DNA of 64,000 bases from Scheffersomyces stipitis CBS 6054 (lineage: Eukaryota; Ascomycota; Pichiomycetes; Serinales; Debaryomycetaceae). The stretch is from the NCBI RefSeq assembly GCF_000209165.1, contig NC_009043.1, forward strand, positions 186,001 through 250,000, given 5' to 3'. The translations under genes were made by a program, and so were the position numbers. Below the pieces are notes generated by a model. That model made no database searches, had not been told where the DNA came from, and saw only the letters and a program-made list of their open reading frames with translations. This document shows, one piece after another, positions 37,520 to 46,264 of this stretch (positions are counted from its first letter, which is position 1; each line of letters begins with the position of its first letter).

Positions 37520-40500
37520 TTAAATACCTCGTCTTTTCCATTTTAGGGCACCAACTTTGCTATCATTGATGACATTGAGTTGTTTCTTTTTATGGCTTTT
37601 AGAATCCTGGATTTTGCGGTAAGTGTCCAAATCTTTCTTGAATTTCATTTGGGTTTCGGAAACGTCAAGAAGTTCAAAATCAACCTTGTCGAGAATCTTC
37701 AGCTTGTATCTATCAGGGACAAAGAAGAACTTGTTCCCAAACTCAAACAACCACAACGGGTCTACTACGGTCACAACATTCATGTATTCCCTGGTTGTCA
37801 AAACCAATTCGTGGTAGATGACATAAATGCTTTCTGGAGTACTTCCTACCAAAGCACTAGTTGGATGTAAATACATTTTCATATAGTTGTGACGAAGATT
37901 GATAAACTCAGGACTGCCATTAACATTGACCTTGATCAACTTCGCCAGTTGTTGGAAAAACGAAGCACATAAGCACTTTCTTATGTCATCATCTGATTTT
38001 GATCTGACTACGGGAAGCCTGTTTTTGTTCATGATAAATATTAATTGGTTCTTAATATCTTTAGCTCTAAGCAACGACTTCAATTGAAGAAAGTTCCGGC
38101 TGCACCAACTATTAATCTTGCCGTAATTGTTCTTAAGTTTTCGTAAGTTCGTTTCCCATTGAACATAGACATTCAACAAAGTGAGGTGATCTGATTCTGA
38201 TATGAGAAACTTCTCTCGAGCCGCGTCGGCTTCTTCAGCTCTTTCTTTGGGTCTGAAATACACAGGTGGGACAGAAAGCATGGCCACAATAGTTATGATT
38301 TCTTCTGAACAATTGAATTCGGGTCTACTCGACAAGATTATAGCCTTGGAAAGGGTTGGCTCTATTGGGAATTCCGTTAGTGCCCTTCCCAAATCAGTCA
38401 AGTCACCAAAGTTGTCAAGTGCTCCAATAGACCACAACTCGAAAAGAGAGCAATTAAGAACATCTTTGGGAGGGGGATCCAAGAATGGAAACAAGTTAAT
38501 GTCGTCAACCTTTAGCGATTTTAACAACAATAAAACGTTGGTAAGATTTGCCCTTTGGATTTCAGGAATTGGCTGAAGATACATTTTATCCTCTTCAACT
38601 GCTCTTTCCGTGTATAATCTATAAGTTATCCCTGGACCTGTTCTACCAGCTCTTCCGCTTCTCTGTTGGGCGTTGGCAAAAGAAATGGGCACCACTTGCA
38701 ATGTGTCCATTCCAAGTTTGGGATTATACACTTTGACCTTCACAAGGCCAGCATCAACGACGTACTTAATACCATCCACTGTTAAGGATGTTTCAGCAAT
38801 GTTCGTGGCTACAACTACTTTTCTTTTGGAGCTGCTTTTGCTGAAGATTTTCTTCTGTAAGTCAGCCGGTAATGCAGAGTAAATTGGAAGTATATCCAAC
38901 GGTGGTGGGTTTTCTAGCATATCTAGTTTTTCTTGAAGAAGCTGACAAGTCATTTCAATATCCTCTTGACCAGTCATAAAAACCAAGATATCACCATCGT
39001 TCTGCTGGTCCTGTGACTTGCTCGCAGTCTGGAGGTGAATAGTCAATATCTGTTTCACTGCTGCCTCTACGTAGTCTGAGCAGGTATTCTTACTAAAGAA
39101 GACTTCCACTGGGAAGGTTCTGCCAGGAATGGTGAACTGTGGAGCATCTCCAAAGAATTGAGTAAAGCGATCTGCATTCATTGTAGCAGAAGTAATTATG
39201 AGCTTCAAATCTCTTCTGCGACTAACAAGCTGTTTAAATAATCCCAATAATACATCTGTGTTGACCGACCTTTCATGTGCTTCGTCCATGATAATGCACG
39301 AGTATTTCTCCAACATGGGGTCCATCAATACTTCACGAAGTAAAATACCTTCGGTCATATATTTTATGACAGTCTTTTGAGAATCAGTCTTGTCTTCAAA
39401 TCGGATAGCATACCCAACTTCTTTCCCAAGAACACAACGTCTTTCTTCACTGACTCTTTTAGCCACTGACATGGCAGCTACTCGACGAGGCTGTGTGCAT
39501 CCAATCATCTTACGTTCACCATCTGATGCCAAGTTAGCTCCCAACCCTTCTTCATAGAGAAACTGGGTAAGCTGTGTAGTTTTTCCTGAACCTGTTTCAC
39601 CAATTACAATTGTGACTTGGTTTTCTTTGATAGTCCTAATTAAGTCTGTACGTACAGCAAAAGCAGGTAATGACTTTCGTTGATCGTTGATTCTTCTCTC
39701 ATCGTCTACATCCATATTGTAGGCATTGTCTTCTGAATATCCCAGTGGCTTCTCTGTAGGCACACTTTCATCGTCTCCTCCAAGTACATTTCCTATCTTG
39801 GAGCCTCCAAACCCGGCTCTTTCTTTAGCTTGAGCTGCTCTTTCTCTTTTCATCTTACGTTCTTTAACAACCATGCTTCCAGTCTTGGCCAGTACCGCTA
39901 ATTCTGATGTTGAGTCTTTGATTGGATTTATGGTTGGACCAATGCTACGTGCACTAGTTCCATCATCTAGTTGAATATGTAAATACTTCCTGGTGTCCTC
40001 CAAAAACGGAGGGACAAAGCTGTGGTACGTTATAGGAATTCTTGCAAATAACGAATCTCCACCCTGGTCATGATCGTAATCAGTATACTCGCCTGTCAAT
40101 TCGTTGAACCCACCTCCAGTTTTGTTGAGATGAATTCTTTTCTTAACTTGGAATTTGGTTTGAGGCTTTTGGTATATGGCCTCTAAATTTTCTACATCTT
40201 CTTTGGCTGCTTGCCCATACTCATCTGCCATGTACCATTCTCTGTCGTTTTCTATGTTAAAGTCAAGAATTTCATCTTCTCGTTTGAGCTCGCTGAACGA
40301 TTCGTCGTCTACTGGGTCGATTGGATGTACTTTTTTGGGTTCAGTAGACGTACCTGTTTTCTTTGTGGGTACTAAATTTTCTGGTTTCCTTGCATGAGAC
40401 TTTTCATTACGAATTGGCGCCATCTCGACATCTTGCTTAATTCGTAACGCATCTTCTTTCTTGATTTTCTTGAAACTGAAGGGCTTATTGTAAGTTCCTG

Positions 40501-40972
40501 ACTTGATAGGACCTTCTTTTTCTTCTTCCTCGTCACTGAACAGCAAAGTTACTCTTTTGTGAACTTTTGCACCGGTTGTCTTTATTGTATCAAACTTCTG
40601 TGAGCTTTGAGGCTTTTCATCTACTTGTTCGTTTTCGTCATCGAATACAAGTGCTAATTTTGATTTCTTCAGTTTTGGTTGCAACTTCAGATGCTCTTTA
40701 TGTATACTTGTGGAACTTGTAGTTGGAGCTGAATTATTGTTTCTATTCAATTGTGTTTCCAAATCATAGATATGTCCAGATACAAAGTTGTAGATACTTT
40801 TGGAATTTTCCTCGTCTACACCCAACACTTTCATGAATGTTGAAAACTCATCTGGAGTTCTGCTTCTTTTGTAGAAGGAAGTCACTGAACCTATAAGTCT
40901 ATCATTAATGTCTTTGTTCAACAACGACGTCAATCTCTGTTTGAGGTCCGAGATCACACCATTCCCTTCCAT
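37520..40972 (-). CDS. PRP16: Prp16, DEAH-box splicing RNA helicase
   Basis: 1150 residues; yeast Prp16 has 1071. The N-terminal 450 residues are charged and disordered, but contain the Prp16-specific block EWYMADEYGQ...FNELTGEY...FVPPFLEDTRK...INPIKDSTSELAVLAKTGS, also found in human DHX38. The helicase core has motif I GETGSGKTTQ near 457, motif II DEAH near 562, SATMNADRF (III), QQRSGRAGRTGPG (VI), followed by the winged-helix, ratchet and OB domains (VVDPLWLFEFGNKFFFVP). It remodels the spliceosome after the first catalytic step of nuclear pre-mRNA splicing. It is divergent from the next gene over 222 bases. Confidence 0.95.
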   Translation of the reverse strand: MEGNGVISDLKQRLTSLLNKDINDRLIGSVTSFYKRSRTPDEFSTFMKVLGVDEENSKSIYNFVSGHIYDLETQLNRNNNSAPTTSSTSIHKEHLKLQPKLKKSKLALVFDDENEQVDEKPQSSQKFDTIKTTGAKVHKRVTLLFSDEEEEKEGPIKSGTYNKPFSFKKIKKEDALRIKQDVEMAPIRNEKSHARKPENLVPTKKTGTSTEPKKVHPIDPVDDESFSELKREDEILDFNIENDREWYMADEYGQAAKEDVENLEAIYQKPQTKFQVKKRIHLNKTGGGFNELTGEYTDYDHDQGGDSLFARIPITYHSFVPPFLEDTRKYLHIQLDDGTSARSIGPTINPIKDSTSELAVLAKTGSMVVKERKMKRERAAQAKERAGFGGSKIGNVLGGDDESVPTEKPLGYSEDNAYNMDVDDERRINDQRKSLPAFAVRTDLIRTIKENQVTIVIGETGSGKTTQLTQFLYEEGLGANLASDGERKMIGCTQPRRVAAMSVAKRVSEERRCVLGKEVGYAIRFEDKTDSQKTVIKYMTEGILLREVLMDPMLEKYSCIIMDEAHERSVNTDVLLGLFKQLVSRRRDLKLIITSATMNADRFTQFFGDAPQFTIPGRTFPVEVFFSKNTCSDYVEAAVKQILTIHLQTASKSQDQQNDGDILVFMTGQEDIEMTCQLLQEKLDMLENPPPLDILPIYSALPADLQKKIFSKSSSKRKVVVATNIAETSLTVDGIKYVVDAGLVKVKVYNPKLGMDTLQVVPISFANAQQRSGRAGRTGPGITYRLYTERAVEEDKMYLQPIPEIQRANLTNVLLLLKSLKVDDINLFPFLDPPPKDVLNCSLFELWSIGALDNFGDLTDLGRALTEFPIEPTLSKAIILSSRPEFNCSEEIITIVAMLSVPPVYFRPKERAEEADAAREKFLISESDHLTLLNVYVQWETNLRKLKNNYGKINSWCSRNFLQLKSLLRAKDIKNQLIFIMNKNRLPVVRSKSDDDIRKCLCASFFQQLAKLIKVNVNGSPEFINLRHNYMKMYLHPTSALVGSTPESIYVIYHELVLTTREYMNVVTVVDPLWLFEFGNKFFFVPDRYKLKILDKVDFELLDVSETQMKFKKDLDTYRKIQDSKSHKKKQLNVINDSKVGALKWKRRGI

Positions 40973-41194
40973 CTGCTTCTGCTGTTAGAGAAGAAGAAGA
41001 ATTAATAAAGTGCATTTTGTCAGGAAGTAGAAGTTCATCTTATATTTAGATGCGCACTTTTGGCACTTTTTCGCGTTCTTTCTAGAAATTGAATATAATT
41101 TAGCGAAGTCTGAAGTATTTCTCCAGATTTCAATTTATTTTCAATTATATTCATACAGCTCACCGATAGCTGCTAACAAATTGAATACTTGGTC

Positions 41195-41860
41195 ATGAAG
41201 CCTGGTATAGACTCTTTGCGATATCTCGTCTCTGTACGGATGCACATGTCACCTCCTCCTACGAACTCCAAAGAAGTGGGCCATATCCTCAATGGATTGC
41301 GAAACTTGGGAAAAGTTGAGTTCTTCAAGGTGGAAAGGGACAAGTCCAATTGCGCTGTTTATGGCCAGGAGCTCTTTGTAGTATTCAATCCTTCTAGAAA
41401 AGATGCGTTTGGCTCTATTGAAATAACAAAAGAAATTGAAAATCTGAACGACATTAATTCAGTAGAGGATGAGGTTACTCTACTAGCATCGCAGAAGAAG
41501 ATCGTTGACAACATATCATCCATAGTGGCTCTTCCACGTTATTCGTATATCGAAAACGACGAACGATATTTGAATGGAGAAATTGAGATACCATTCAAGC
41601 ACCGTCTTGTCAAAGACGGCCTAAAATACGATAATCGGTATACTATTCCATCATGCACAGTGTATAACCCCTTTGCTCATATACGGCCGGCTGAAAATGA
41701 AAAGAATTTCAATTACAATTTTCTCCGTGCTAATATACGGCACAACTTCCAGAAGTTTCATAAGTTCGATCCTATCACTATCAAAATTGGTCTCTCGCCT
41801 TTAACCAGATGGATTCTGCCCAAACCAAAAAAGAGTATCCCATTTACTGGGTTCATATAG
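41195..41860 (+). CDS. Unrecognised 221-residue protein, possibly mitochondrial
   Basis: The first ATG in frame is 41195 (MKPGIDSLRYLVSV). The N-terminal 80 residues resemble a small alpha/beta fold (GHILNGLRNLGKVEFFKVERD...ELFVVFNPS), perhaps RRM-like in pattern. The C-terminal half is basic and aromatic (YNPFAHIRP, FNYNFLRANIRHNFQKFHKF), ending PKKSIPFTGFI. The early residues have little acid and could serve as a mitochondrial presequence, but this is weak. There is no membrane segment and no known catalytic motif. The compact divergent promoter shared with PRP16 and the tight convergence with NUP57 (140 bases) support a real expressed gene. I cannot name the family. Confidence 0.8.
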   Translation: MKPGIDSLRYLVSVRMHMSPPPTNSKEVGHILNGLRNLGKVEFFKVERDKSNCAVYGQELFVVFNPSRKDAFGSIEITKEIENLNDINSVEDEVTLLASQKKIVDNISSIVALPRYSYIENDERYLNGEIEIPFKHRLVKDGLKYDNRYTIPSCTVYNPFAHIRPAENEKNFNYNFLRANIRHNFQKFHKFDPITIKIGLSPLTRWILPKPKKSIPFTGFI

Positions 41861-42000
41861 ATTCAATATTGCTTAACTGTATATATAACATCATTACCAT
41901 GAATACTCACTCGGTCTCTACATAACATTTACTAGCACTTAGCAGTATCTACTATTACTTTTGTTGTGATCTATTTAATATACATTAGTAGGATCTTCTC

Positions 42001-43797
42001 TTAGCGAGAAGCAACCTTTTCCACCACCTCCAAATCCTTCTCCAACACCTCGTTCAAGTAGTTCAATCCCATTTGTTGCTTCAAGAGAACCTTGGATAAC
42101 TTGTTGATGGTCTCTTCGATATTGCTGTTTTTCTGTTCAGCCACTCTCTGTTCCTGTTTGTCATCATTAGCCAAACCGTTCAACCCACCAATAGAGACTT
42201 CGAACTGGTAGTTCAAGTCCTCGGCTCTCTCTTTCAAGATTGCCAATCTGGCAAAGACGTCACTCAACTTCCCTACGGGACTGTTTGGATCATTAAGCTT
42301 AGAAGATAACACATCGAACTGCTTGGAAATCTCTTCTTCTTCTGGCAAAAGAGGGTAACCCTTCAACTTCAAGATGGCCAACACTGTGGCCAATCTCAAC
42401 AACCTTCTTGACAACTTTGTATGTTTGGCTTTCGCCTTTAAAATTCTAGTAGTATTTTCCAAATCGTGCTTGGAAGACAATGCATTCAGTTTCTCGTTGA
42501 TTTCATTCAATATCACCCTAGACTTTGACACATGTTCAAGCTGAGTTTCTATTCTCTGTGCTACATCGTTAAATGACGAAATCTTGATAGGATAATGGCT
42601 AGCCGTGGGTCTTTTGCTCATAGCGTTATCCCAGTCTTCTGGGGTTTCGTTGTTAGGTCTCTGCTGGTTCAAGAGAATGTTGATTTCCTGCTCACTGAAT
42701 TTGTTGTAGAAGTGAGTCTTCAATGCACATTTAGGCGAATTAGGGTCCCATTGCTCTTTGATCTTGATCAACTGATCGTTTATTGCTGGTGTATACTTGT
42801 TATTAGTGTTGGAAGCTGGAGCTGCCGATGCGATAGGATTAGTTGCACCAAATGTGTTGTTTAATGCTGGTTGAGACGTGCCAAAACTAGACTTCTGTTG
42901 TTGGCTACTGTTCCAGCCAAAAGCTGGCTGGGCATTGTTGGTTGAATTGACTCCAAATAAAGAAGACTGTTGTGGTTGTTGTTGTTGCTGCTGTTGTTGC
43001 TGTTGCTGTTGCTGCTGAGATCCAAACAATCCCCCTCCTGTATTAGAGGCTGTATTAGAAGTTCCAAAAAGTCCTCCACTTGTAGATGCTGCCGGCTTGC
43101 TTCCAAATAAACTAGAACCGGTATTGACTCCAGAATTGGCAGTATTGGCACCAAACATGCCGGCAGTGTTGCCACCAGAAGCAGTGTTCCCACTTCCAAA
43201 CAATCCTCCACTATTTCCAGCAGCTCCACTGGGTTTATTGCCAAATAAGCCACCAGAAGTAGCTGTAGAGCCTCCAAAAAGTCCACCTCCAGCAGCCAGA
43301 TTTTGCTGGGTATTTCCGCCAAACAATCCTCCACCTGTGGAAGCCGCTGGGGCAGCAATTCCGGCAGGCTTCCCAAACAAACCTCCAGTGTTAGAATTGG
43401 TAGAACCTCCAAAGAGACCACCACCAGCAGCTGTGGCTGGTTTGTTACCCGTCTGGCCAAATCCGCCACCTAAAGTATTACTAGAAGCACCAAATCCCGA
43501 AGCTGGAGCGGCATTTCCGGCCGCATTGCCAAAACCGGTCGAATTGGAAGCTGAACCAAAACCTCCAACTCCGCTAGAAGAACCAAAAAGCCCTCCAGAG
43601 GTGGCGGGAGCTTTGGAAGCACCGCCAAATAAACCACCAGAGTTTGTGTTCACTTGCAATGGGCCGCTAGCCGTAGCTGTATTCTGGCCAAAGGTTCCAG
43701 ACGCTGGTTGTGCTGATCCAAACATGGAAGAAGAGCCTGGATTGTTCTGAGACGCACCAAAAAGACCGCCTCCCGCTGAATTTCCCGAGGAAAACAT
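42001..43797 (-). CDS. NUP57: Nup57, FG nucleoporin of the Nsp1 channel complex
   Basis: 598 residues (yeast Nup57 541). Residues 1 to about 335 are Gly/Ser/Asn/Ala-rich with many GLFG and FG repeats, and a run of about 14 Gln near residue 265-280. The remaining part is a helical coiled-coil domain of the Nup54/Nup57 family (SHYPIKISSFNDVAQRIETQ, RLLRLATVLAILKLKGYPLL, LNYLNEVLEKDLEVV). It forms the Nsp1-Nup49-Nup57 trimer lining the central channel of the nuclear pore, and the FG repeats bind import/export receptors. The repeat-rich half gives long proline-rich antisense frames that are not genes. Confidence 0.96.
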   Translation of the reverse strand: MFSSGNSAGGGLFGASQNNPGSSSMFGSAQPASGTFGQNTATASGPLQVNTNSGGLFGGASKAPATSGGLFGSSSGVGGFGSASNSTGFGNAAGNAAPASGFGASSNTLGGGFGQTGNKPATAAGGGLFGGSTNSNTGGLFGKPAGIAAPAASTGGGLFGGNTQQNLAAGGGLFGGSTATSGGLFGNKPSGAAGNSGGLFGSGNTASGGNTAGMFGANTANSGVNTGSSLFGSKPAASTSGGLFGTSNTASNTGGGLFGSQQQQQQQQQQQQQQPQQSSLFGVNSTNNAQPAFGWNSSQQQKSSFGTSQPALNNTFGATNPIASAAPASNTNNKYTPAINDQLIKIKEQWDPNSPKCALKTHFYNKFSEQEINILLNQQRPNNETPEDWDNAMSKRPTASHYPIKISSFNDVAQRIETQLEHVSKSRVILNEINEKLNALSSKHDLENTTRILKAKAKHTKLSRRLLRLATVLAILKLKGYPLLPEEEEISKQFDVLSSKLNDPNSPVGKLSDVFARLAILKERAEDLNYQFEVSIGGLNGLANDDKQEQRVAEQKNSNIEETINKLSKVLLKQQMGLNYLNEVLEKDLEVVEKVASR

Positions 43798-44616
43798 GCT
43801 GAAAGTAACGCTATATGTATTCCGTGAAGCCTCTGCTTTGAAAGAGGAAACAGAGACGAGAAATTGGCGTTGTGAGAAAAGAAAGCGAGCTTGACAATTC
43901 AGATTTGACTGTTGATAAATTTGATAGTTATTTGGATGAGGTTGAATTCTTGCCGTGTATACAGGAGAAATGTCTTAATGTACCGAAGGAGAGTACGGGC
44001 TCCAGTATGAGAGAGCTAGGTACTAGTGGGGTTTCTGAAATGTTCAAGATGAGATAGAGAGTATTAGAGCCATTTCTGTGAATAACAACCTTTAAGAATA
44101 ATTTGCGAATTGTTTCCCAAAGGTATATATCTATTTAATTGTATAGTTAAAGATGAGCTCTAGTATTCAGCAGGCTGATTTCCACTGCCAGTACAATACA
44201 AGACTACTAGAGGATGTCATATTAAATCCTAAAATAAGACTTTCAGTGCAATTGACGACTTTGTCAAACTAGCTATTCATTAAGATATTTCGTAAAATTC
44301 AGAAGCATTTGGTAATCTCATATGGTCTCATTGAGGACTCCGTTTTCGTATTGATTCTTACAAGATCCTATAGAGCAAATGTTGCTTCAGAAGTATATCG
44401 TGCCTCACGTAATTGAAGCATGTTCACTCTTGTTGTCATACACTCTTCGTTTTCTATCCAAATCCTATCCTACAATCTGTTAACGATGATTCATATACAT
44501 TTTCTAAATATGAATTCCAAGTCATGAAATGAAATGCAGAGGCAACAGGACTCGTGTTCTGCTACCATTGAACTATAATGTGAGTGTCATGATACTCGTG
44601 CTGATAAATACAATGT
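43798..44616. promoter_or_regulatory. NUP57 upstream region and 3' flank of the complex I gene
   Basis: 819 bases with no supported gene. A 61-codon frame at 43872-44057 lacks an early ATG. A tRNA-like fragment on the minus strand around 44540-44578 was examined and not accepted. Confidence 0.4.
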
Positions 44617-45129
44617 CTACGAAGCAGCTTCTTTGGCCTTAACAAACTCGGCTGTCTTCTTCTTGTCATTGGAAGTGCCCTGGTAAATAGGGTTCTGGTT
44701 CAAGTGAATCTGCTGTTCCACACCAGGAATCTTCTTCTCAAACTGCAAGTTCTGGAAAAGACACTTGTTTAAAACAGATTCTGAAGCTCTACAGTGACCC
44801 ATTCTGTGGTTCTCTTGTTCGAGACACTCGTAGTGAAGCTTAAACTCATCAAAGCAGTACTTGTTGATATCCTTCAAGGCAGAAATGGCACATCTCGTGA
44901 CTCGTCTTCCTTCTTTCAAGCAATCTAATGTTCCCCCGTTTTTCTCGTCTTTACACAACATAAAATCGTCATTGTATGGCTTGCACTTGGCTCCAATATA
45001 GTATGATGCCGATAATAAAGGTGCCGAAGTGGCTCCCACTTCATCTACTTCGGGAACCGAGTCCGGCAATCCATTTTTGTCCACATTCTCCCATTGGTGT
45101 CTGGAAGTGAATAAGTCGCCCAAAACCAT
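44617..45129 (-). CDS. Complex I accessory subunit NDUFA8/PGIV (twin CX9C pairs)
   Basis: 170 residues from ATG 45129 (MVLGDLFTSRHQWEN), as long as human NDUFA8 (172). Four CX9C motifs are exact: CKPYNDDFMLC, CLKEGRRVTRC, CFDEFKLHYEC and CRASESVLNKC. The arrangement of two CHCH domains is diagnostic of this subunit, imported into the intermembrane space through Mia40 and oxidised there. It is an accessory subunit of proton-pumping NADH:ubiquinone oxidoreductase. Its presence excludes the Saccharomyces lineage, which lacks complex I. The frame is open upstream without another ATG, so a short upstream exon cannot be fully excluded. CACGTG sites lie 150-170 bases upstream. Confidence 0.93.
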   Translation of the reverse strand: MVLGDLFTSRHQWENVDKNGLPDSVPEVDEVGATSAPLLSASYYIGAKCKPYNDDFMLCKDEKNGGTLDCLKEGRRVTRCAISALKDINKYCFDEFKLHYECLEQENHRMGHCRASESVLNKCLFQNLQFEKKIPGVEQQIHLNQNPIYQGTSNDKKKTAEFVKAKEAAS

Positions 45130-45278
45130 CGTGAAATCCCTGAGTTTTGCAGTCAAATACAGCTTCCGCTCTGCTTAAAGATTTTATTGCTTATACTGAA
45201 AAATGAGATTTTGTCGTCCTTTGGTTGGTGCTGTCAATTACACGGGATACGCCGCGAAAATGTAAATTATGTACCGAC

Positions 45279-45306
45279 CACGTGAAACTACTCACGTGAA
45301 AATATT
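45279..45306 (-). promoter_or_regulatory. Paired CACGTG sites upstream of the complex I subunit gene
   Basis: CACGTG cores at 45279-45284 and 45293-45298. The second is part of TCACGTGAAAATATT (45292-45306), identical to the SRP40 upstream block at 31152-31166. The sites lie between the complex I start and the COG2 stop, so they most likely serve the complex I gene. Confidence 0.55.
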
Positions 45307-45361
45307 GAAATTTAATTCTAGTATATCCTATTCTATTCAGTTACATCCAGCAGAGTTTCTA

Positions 45362-46264
45362 CTAATTCGTATTCCTTTTCACAATCGTAAGCAAGTCTTC
45401 CTCATGACCAATCACCTTGTACACATTTAAAAGTTCGAGAATGAGCTCGTTCACCTCACGATCTTTCTTGTTCCGTATAGCTGTAGTAAGAACATCGTCT
45501 AGATAGCTCTTGAACTCAAACTTCAACGACGAGATCTTGTTGTTGAGATAATTCTCGATGAATTGGTTACCTGTAGATGTAGTGCTGATAGCCAATAAAC
45601 TTGCCCTTCTAGTGTTATTGCCGTTGATGCTGCTGTTGTCGCTATTTGCTCCATTTTTCACTGTTGCTTCAGATGGTTTGGGAGTATCTTGGCTCACGAG
45701 GAAATGGTACAAGTTCGAGATAGACAAGTACCAGCCCGTCAAGCTCTTTAGTTTGTGAATTACTTTGGCATACCCTGCGGCCAGCACCGGCTGTTCTGCG
45801 TCTTCTACTGTTAATGCGTTTTCAAAGTTGGTCACCTGATCGTTCAAGAGCAAGTTGACCTTAGCTAGAGTCTTCAATCGTATGAGCTCCTGCCTTACAG
45901 CCAACGACGAGTCTATGAGTTCGTATGAGTCGCCAAATTTTGTGTGATAGTTGATCAAGTCGAGACGGAAATTCTTTAAGTCTCCCAGAATCAAGTTGAT
46001 CAAATCGAGCCCGCCATTGATAGACTTGCCTAGTTCGATGAAATCGCCGTAGTCGGTATTCACTAAATCCAAGAGGTTCTGGTTCAAGTCGTCTGATAAC
46101 TTCGTCAATTCTTTGATCAAAAGATCAATCAGTGTGAACCGGTGATTTGAATATAGGAACTGGTCGATTTCACTCTGGTTGAACTTTTGGAAATCTGTTC
46201 TGTTGATGGAAATCGGATACGGGAAATCGTCTGTTCCATTGAGAATATCCATGTCTGTGTTCAT
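45362..46264 (-). CDS. COG2: Cog2, conserved oligomeric Golgi complex subunit 2
   Basis: 300 residues (S. cerevisiae Cog2 262). The N-terminal signature of the family is clear: FPYPISINRTDF, then FLYSNHRFTLIDLLIKELTKLSDDLNQNLLDLVNTDY. The rest is helical/coiled coil with a Ser/Asn-rich insertion (around residues 195-225). Cog2 belongs to lobe A of the COG tethering complex, which holds retrograde vesicles at the cis-Golgi. The fungal form is much shorter than animal COG2 because it lacks the C-terminal region. It is cytosolic/peripheral at Golgi membranes. Confidence 0.88.
   Translation of the reverse strand: MNTDMDILNGTDDFPYPISINRTDFQKFNQSEIDQFLYSNHRFTLIDLLIKELTKLSDDLNQNLLDLVNTDYGDFIELGKSINGGLDLINLILGDLKNFRLDLINYHTKFGDSYELIDSSLAVRQELIRLKTLAKVNLLLNDQVTNFENALTVEDAEQPVLAAGYAKVIHKLKSLTGWYLSISNLYHFLVSQDTPKPSEATVKNGANSDNSSINGNNTRRASLLAISTTSTGNQFIENYLNNKISSLKFEFKSYLDDVLTTAIRNKKDREVNELILELLNVYKVIGHEEDLLTIVKRNTN

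Noticed and set aside
43097..43750. 217-codon plus-strand frame opposite NUP57.
   Set aside because: Proline-rich mirror of the GLFG repeat codons; NUP57 is clearly the gene.
43872..44057. 61-codon frame upstream of NUP57.
   Set aside because: The frame opens at GTG and has no ATG until near its end.
44530..44580. tRNA-like fragment on the minus strand (TATAGTTCAATGG resembles an A box, with a 4-bp D stem GTTC/GAAC).
   Set aside because: No anticodon stem, no B box and no matching acceptor strands can be formed; probably chance or a decayed relic.
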